Assembly (NCBI GenBank): GCA_039566865.1 | Contig: CM076955.1 | Location: 870,501-934,500 of the forward strand | Source of the DNA: Aurelia coerulea | Lineage: Eukaryota; Cnidaria; Scyphozoa; Semaeostomeae; Ulmaridae | DNA: 64,000 nt | Direction: 5' to 3' | Part shown: positions 58,617 to 64,000 of the stretch, piece after piece | Layout of the letters: the number at the start of each line of letters is the position of its first letter | How positions within the stretch are numbered: position 1 is the stretch's first letter | Notes under the pieces: generated by a model | Databases searched by the model: none | What the model was told of the DNA's origin: nothing | The model's input: the letters and a program-made list of their open reading frames with translations, nothing else | Translations under genes and position numbers: made by a program

Positions 58617-59231
58617 CCGGATGAGCCAGAAAAAGTTCCCACCTTCGAAAATTCGTAGCCCCACAAGTACTTCATGGATTTGAATGATTCAAATTCCAGT
58701 TAAAAGCGAAAAGATCGAAGTATTTTTGTGATTTTTCTTGTCTTCTTGCGAGCCACTGCAAATGTAGGTAAATTCAACTTTACTAAAATTTCATGGCTGC
58801 AAAATGACTGAAAAAGGGCCTAAACACTTGATCAAATCTCTAGGACTCTCGTAACATGGAAAAATACGCACAGGCGTTTCACCTCTTTGAAGAGTTATAA
58901 GACATGGGTTTTCAAACACACACTAAAGGTTTTCAATCCCATGGCAATAAATGTGCAGACGATATCCCTCACTCATGAGAACCTGCATTTTCTCTGTTTT
59001 TCTGAGTGAGGAGTCCTTTATGATTTGATAAAGTATTTTAGGGCCTTTTTCAGTCATTTTGCAACCACAAACTTGAATTTACCAATTTTTCCAGTGCTCA
59101 TAAGAAGGTGAGAAAAATCGCAAAAATGCTTAGATCTTTTGGCTGTCAAGCAAACATTGATTCATTCCAACCCATCCAGTACTTGATGCTATGAATTTTC
59201 AAAAGTGAGAACTTTTTTCTGGCTCACCTGG
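58617..59231. mobile_element. Mariner-like hairpin MITE with TA target
   Basis: TA at 58615-58616 and 59232-59233; ends CCGGATGAGCCAGAAAAAG and, reversed, CCAGGTGAGCCAGAAAAAA. The arms extend for about 230 bp (GGGCCTTTTTCAGTCATTTT pairs with AAAATGACTGAAAAAGGGCC). Confidence 0.87.
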
Positions 59232-59233
59232 TA

Positions 59234-59885
59234 TGTGGTACTAGCTCAGTCTCAATATGTAATAAAGATGCGGCCAACATTAGCAGTTCTTAACACTGCG
59301 CTTACTTTGATCCTCCTCCTGCTGCCTCTGTTAACACCCATAAGTTTTACACCTCTTTACGACGTATTGTAATATGTAGGATCCCGCTTAGGCTATTGCT
59401 TTGTATTGTGTTTGAATTTCGAGATCTATATGTATGCTCCTTCTAATTTTGAAAAGTCATACTGATAAAGGCATGCACCGAAACGTTCAAACGAAGAAAG
59501 GTTCATACACCGAAACGTTCGATCTAATCCAAGAAAGACTATTATATACTTCAAAAAACGACATCGATCTATGGGGCAATGGTGTATTTAGCATTTAGCA
59601 AGAAGCACCAGATCACTCATATTAGCACTGTCAAACTACGCAGAAGTCGGATATTCAAATAAATCGGAAGAAATCGGAAACATCCCAAATTCCCACCAGC
59701 ATAGCATTTCCCTTTCAAATTAATTCGCCGAAGAGGAACTTAGAGTATGCTGTATTGTTATCCTTGGCTTGACGTGATCTGCATCATGCGAGTTTAACTA
59801 TAGTGTGTTTGTGACATGACCAGCGATAGTTAAGGTATGGTATATACAATACTTAGTTCTATGTACAGCACTTTAAATGTTAATC
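59234..59885. other. Intergenic, downstream of the TBC gene
   Basis: GAAACGTTC(A/G)A occurs twice within 60 bp near 59480-59525. Nothing else recognised. Confidence 0.45.
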
Positions 59886-59891
59886 TTTATT
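59886..59891 (-). promoter_or_regulatory. Possible polyadenylation signal of the TBC gene
   Basis: AATAAA on the - strand, 13 bases after the stop codon. If used, the 3' UTR would be very short. Confidence 0.4.
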
Positions 59892-59904
59892 TACGTTGTT
59901 TCCC

Positions 59905-62900
59905 TCACGAAGCATTTTCGTCATCGCAGTGCCTCTTTTGCGATTCATCTACAGCCAATGTAGCTGCTTTTGATTGATCATCTTTGTTTTTTTCTTCAAC
60001 AAAATTGTTCTTTGTAGCTGCCTCTTTATTAGTTTCATTATCTACAACATTTCCACTGGTAGCATCTACTGCGTCTTCTCCTTGCGCTTTGGAAACATTT
60101 TCAGTGTTTTCATTTACTTCTGATATATTTTGTTTATCTCCATGGTTATCTTTATCTGCAGAAGATTCTCCTTCCAAATCTTCACCTAATTCTTTCCTCA
60201 AACATTCAGCCTTCTCGCTCTCATCCGACACTTCCTTCTGTTTCCCATGTTCTTCTTGATTTTCAGCAGATCCCCTTTCTACGTCTTCAAAAACTTCTTC
60301 AGTTCTCTTACTACCAGTTGAATCATTCTCAACGAAGCAGCATTTACGATGCCTGCTCATACATTCAATTTCTGGCTCAATACCCCCGTCCCACACACCA
60401 GGTCCTGATAAAAAGCCTTGCAAAGTGCATGGAATAACCTGGAACTTTCTAAATCGATACAGGAGGCTTCGTGCTTCTCTAAGCACCGCTGAACCATCAA
60501 ATTGCATAGCCATGTCCATAAAATATTGCATCATTTCATCCATTCGCATTTTATGTTCAATACATTTGTTGCCATAGAGACGTAGAATAGCAACACAAAT
60601 AAAAATGTGGAAATAATCAGTTTGGTACCGTGACCAACATGCTTCCCATAATTTTAGAACTTCAGGTTGAATGAATTCTCGTTTGAAGCAAAGGACTAGC
60701 CATCGATGACAGAATAATAAGTCTAAATCTTCGTCTTGCATTAAACAATGGATATACAATTCTGGATACATGGTACGTAACAGCTCTCGTAGGTATCCCT
60801 TTGAAAAAAGGAAATTTGAGTTTTAACCGAACTATTCTGTAATTACGTCACTTGAGAATAATTGTGTTAAGCGGTAGAGGATCCTTTGATCGTTGTGGGC
60901 AGCAGGGTGTCGCAAAAAATATGATACCCTGTGGCTACTTTGGAGGAGCTGTAGCTTTGATTGTCTCAGTTTTTACACAGTTGCACAAGGTCGGGCAGGC
61001 TTTAACTTAGAGACTGAGACCTCGTTTGAGTCGATCTGACAAGTGGTTGCTGATTTATGGGAGAGAAAAGGCAAAAAAGGGTTGCTTCAAGACATAATTT
61101 CTCTGTTCTTCAGCAATGTCAACATAAAGCAATGCTTGGAAGAAAGAGTGCTAACGTCATATCAAAATGTTCTCTATATTTGTAAAAGGGTTGACAGAGT
61201 TGTCTTATTGATTAACCTTTTTAAAAAGGAAGAAAAAATATAAATACAATACTAGAATAATTTCTTCGACAATTTACTTAATTTTTCATTACTGAAGAAG
61301 AATATGAATGCTGTTTTTAAAGCAACTATTTATTTTGCTTTTCCTCTGCATTAAATCAGCAACCACTTGTCCGATACAAACAGGCACAAACAGGCACAAA
61401 CAGGCAGCGGCACAAACAGGGCACAAATATTTTCGGACACCCTGCATGAAAACTAAAAACAAATTAAACTGCCCTTGATATGTACTTACTGGAGTCATCG
61501 TCCTTTTCTCAACTATTGAAAATATGGAAATGATTTAACGGAAGTTAACATACGAAAGTCATATATGATCCGTCATGGGTTCAATCAATCTGCTGAAAAC
61601 ATAGCGATGAATGCACAAAACTTTGTTTTCTTTGTTCCTCAGAATCACTTTGCTTTTTATGCATATCTATGAACCATTTAGCTCTCTCACAATTTAACAA
61701 AACCATTTCACTTCCCAACATATGTTGGCTTGATTTCCCGCCTGTTTTGCAAATAATGTCCGGAGGCAAATCGCCTGGAAAAGGTTTTGCATGATATTCA
61801 AATATCACTTTAAAATGAAGCAGAATCCCTGAAAAATCTTGCAAGATGACATGGGAAAAGTGATCACCTTCTTAAAAAGTCAGAGAAAAAGAGTAGTTTG
61901 CAAAGGCTCTGCAGTGACAATAAAAGACATCACAAAGTTTTTGAATAATATCAAATAGGAAGCATTACTTACCAAAGATTTATCCATCGATTGATCAGTT
62001 GGTGTGGTTGCAAACAAACTGAATTCCATTAGGCCAACAAAACACCAAAACGTATCTACTTCATCTTGAATTGTCGACAGGAGAGGAGAAAGTAGGTCGC
62101 TCATTCCTTGGGTGTAACCCATGGTCGGGTTGTATACTGCGTAATTTAGAAGAATATTTCTGAAATAAACAAGCAAATATTAATGAACAAAACTTGGTTT
62201 AAAGTCAAAAGTTAAAATAAGAAAGAACATGGCAGGCAACAGCAAAAAGATGGAACTCACTGCTAAAAATGAAAAAGCTAAATAGAATTACGGTACAGGT
62301 ACGATACATTGACATGATAAGAATTCTTCTGACAAAAATCCTTGAACCACAAGACAATGTTTCTACACAAGAATTCTTAGGCAGGAAAACCATGTTAACA
62401 TGTGCAAGGCTACTGTCTTCTTTTACCTCATTTTTTCAATGTTAGGATTATCCTGTCCAGTGAAAAATGGATGACTTCTATCTGTACGAACCACATCTTT
62501 GTCAACGGTAAACTGAATATCTTTCCAGAATTTCTCATACTCTTCTCCAGCAAGGCCAAGCCTATTGACAAAGATTTTTGTTTACAATTAGATGTATCAG
62601 TGAAAGGTTCTGTACAAATCTGAGTTTTCAATAGCTCACTGGTGGATTTTTCACAAGATGAAATTATCTTTTTGGGACACTGACAGGTTGGGATATAGCA
62701 CTTAAATTCCATCAATTTCTAGAGCACTTGGTGTAATATTTTAGCAGGAAAGTTTTTCAACTGCACATGCAAAGGCAGAAGAAATAATGTTGAGCAATAA
62801 GTCTAGCAACTGGCCATACACTCTCAACAGCAGAAAGGTCTAGAGTGTTTGGCCAGGGCTTGCATGCAGACAATTTTTCAACAATGAAAGAACCTTTGCT

Positions 62901-63110
62901 GATTCACAAAACAAATTATCTAACTATAATAACTCATGTTTGGATAAATTGTTCTAAATACCTTCTATTGTGAATTGCTTTATATGCATCTTCGTGCTCT
63001 TTTCTCATTCTGTCTCTTTCAAATGATGTTGACTGTACAGGGTACGAGTACAGCAGGAATTTCCATGCATCTTGTCTCACCTCTGGGCTAAGTCCAGCAA
63101 AGAACACATG
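59905..63110 (-). CDS. TBC-domain Rab GTPase-activating protein, TBC1D16-like, 3' part
   Basis: Exons on the - strand, in order: 63110-62962, 62561-62427, 62159-61973, 60798-59905. All introns are GT-AG and the phases fit, giving about 421 residues. The TBC fold is readable: FFAGLSPEVRQDAWKFLL, FTVDKDVVRTDRSHPFF with the arginine finger (codon 62488-62486), NILLNYAVYNPTMGYTQGMS with the glutamine finger in GYTQGM, DTFWCFVGLME, then LLFCHRWLVLCFKREF and WEACWSRYQTDYFHIFICVA. The last segments match vertebrate TBC1D16, a GAP reported for Rab4 in endosomal recycling. Both fingers are present, so activity is expected. The final 140 residues after GVWDGGIEPEIECM are acidic, Glu/Lys/Asn-rich and probably disordered. 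The 5' exons are outside the window. A hairpin MITE sits in the last intron. Confidence 0.92.
60903..61444. mobile_element. Long hairpin mariner-like MITE, copy 2, in TBC intron
   Basis: Ends CAGGGTGTCGCAAAAAATA and, reversed, CAGGGTGTCCGAAAATATT; arms share CAAGTGGTTGCTGATTTA with copy 1 at 18653. The flanking TA has decayed (AG and CA). Near the right end ACAAACAGGC is repeated four times. Confidence 0.8.
61445..61972. other. Rest of the last TBC intron
   Basis: An antisense frame at 61844-61581 looks vaguely protein-like (AKPFPGDLPPDIICK, WFIDMHKKQSDSEEQRK) but lacks known motifs and is not needed for the TBC fold. Nothing else seen. Confidence 0.4.
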
Positions 63111-64000
63111 CTACAAAAGGAAAATGAAATCATTTACATAGGGGCCTGGGTGTTTGAGGACAGCCATATAGCTTTTGCTCTCCTCCGGGCTCTCCTTGAA
63201 TGCTGAAGAGGAGCTGTAGATCATTCTCCTGAAATTTTCAAAAAGTAAATTGTTCACTTTGAAATATCTTTTATCCTTCATTTTCTCTATGCATACATTT
63301 TGGAATAGCTCATTGAACTTAACCAGGAGAGCCAATTACTGCTCCTCCGCTAAACATCTTATGACCAGGCCTGTTTAAAACTAAAATGCGTCAAAACTGA
63401 AATTTGTCTTTGTTTTTGGAAATTCATTAAGTCATAAAATGTAGACGACAATTTTAAATTAGGTTTTATGCTTGGCAAAAGCTGAATGGCAATTTTTGCT
63501 ATTCAACAAGCACTTTGATTTTGCTTCAACTGTTGCTGTGACCAGTGTCAGATGAATACATTTTCTTTTTTAACTTGAATAAAATTTTCAGATGACACTC
63601 TTGCTTTGAATATTCAATATGCAAAAAAGGGAGGTCTAGAAGCCAAAAATTCCTTTACAGTACAAGCCTTGCACATATCAACAAGGTCTTCCTGCCTACA
63701 AATTATAAAAGTTCTTTCTTTAAGAATTCTTGTTAGGGGGTGCTCTCTCCTCGATTAGTTTACTTACTGAGAGAGCTCCTCCTTAAGAAATTCCCCTCCA
63801 TGCAAATTTCCTATTTTTGTAATACTTTAACATTTAGTCTTTTTGTTGTCTCTTATAATCTTGTTATAATTTTTGTTAATTGTTGTATTTTTAAAGGATT
63901 TTTGTATGTAGTAGTGGAATTTTAAAATGAATGAACTGAACTGTTTAGAAAATTAACGGCCATTGATATAGCTCATGGATTCTTGTTGTAATGTGAAGAA
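63111..64000. other. Intron upstream of the first visible TBC exon
   Basis: At 63140-63235 a segment GATCTACAGCTCCTC..CAAGGAGAGCCCGG, read on the - strand, looks like a repeat tail, and at 63745-63785 GTTTACTTACTGAGAGAGCTC resembles a LINE 3' end. No TBC exon recognised. Confidence 0.4.

Noticed and set aside
59984..60259. 91-codon + strand frame with a signal-peptide-like start
   Set aside because: It is the antisense of the acidic tail of the TBC protein; the Ser/Phe-rich composition follows from the Glu/Lys codons opposite.

Overview
The window is nuclear DNA of an animal, most likely an anthozoan cnidarian such as a coral or sea anemone. This is inferred from AT-rich, intron-rich sequence, three conserved metazoan gene families with clean GT-AG introns, and very many short inverted-repeat transposons mixed with LINE 3' ends. 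I see no bacterial operon features, and I cannot name a species.

Four genes are supported. (1) On the + strand, 997-7964: the 3' part of an RGS-domain gene of the RGS10/12/14 type, six exons here, 5' end outside the window. (2) On the + strand, 21583-22650: a single-exon 355-residue protein I do not recognise, with an optimal start context, preceded by about 1.4 kb of decayed tandem repeats. (3) On the + strand, 34035 to about 46260: a KCTD2/5/17-like BTB (T1) protein in five clear exons plus a less certain last exon. (4) On the - strand, 63110-59905: the 3' half of a TBC1D16-like Rab GTPase-activating protein, four exons, with both catalytic fingers visible. Genes 3 and 4 converge on a 9.4-kb satellite array. 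RGS and TBC proteins switch off G-alpha and Rab GTPases, and KCTD proteins of this group are cullin-3 adaptors. No functional link between these neighbours is implied.

Layout: 1-950, end of an LTR retrotransposon; 997-7964, RGS gene with intronic MITEs, LINE pieces and a 12-bp minisatellite; 7860-8425, 150-bp tandem repeats grown out of the last RGS coding exon; 8.4-20 kb, MITE-rich intergenic DNA; 20-22.7 kb, decayed repeats and the orphan gene; 22.7-34 kb, mostly featureless DNA with three tandem arrays and several MITEs, including a 2-kb TTAA-flanked element; 34-46.3 kb, KCTD gene with introns full of transposons; 46.3-48.9 kb, repeats; 48.9-58.3 kb, satellite of a 69-bp monomer (about 125-130 copies) that is uniform in the centre and decayed at both edges; 58.6-59.2 kb, mariner-like MITE; 59.9-63.1 kb, TBC gene; the last 0.9 kb shows no recognised exon.

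The richest signals are the satellite with two palindromes per monomer, the RGS 3' UTR built from duplicated coding sequence that carries regularly spaced AATAAA signals, a LINE that reaches within a few bases of a conserved KCTD splice acceptor, and many MITEs with legible target-site duplications (TTAA, 9-bp, TA, TTA).
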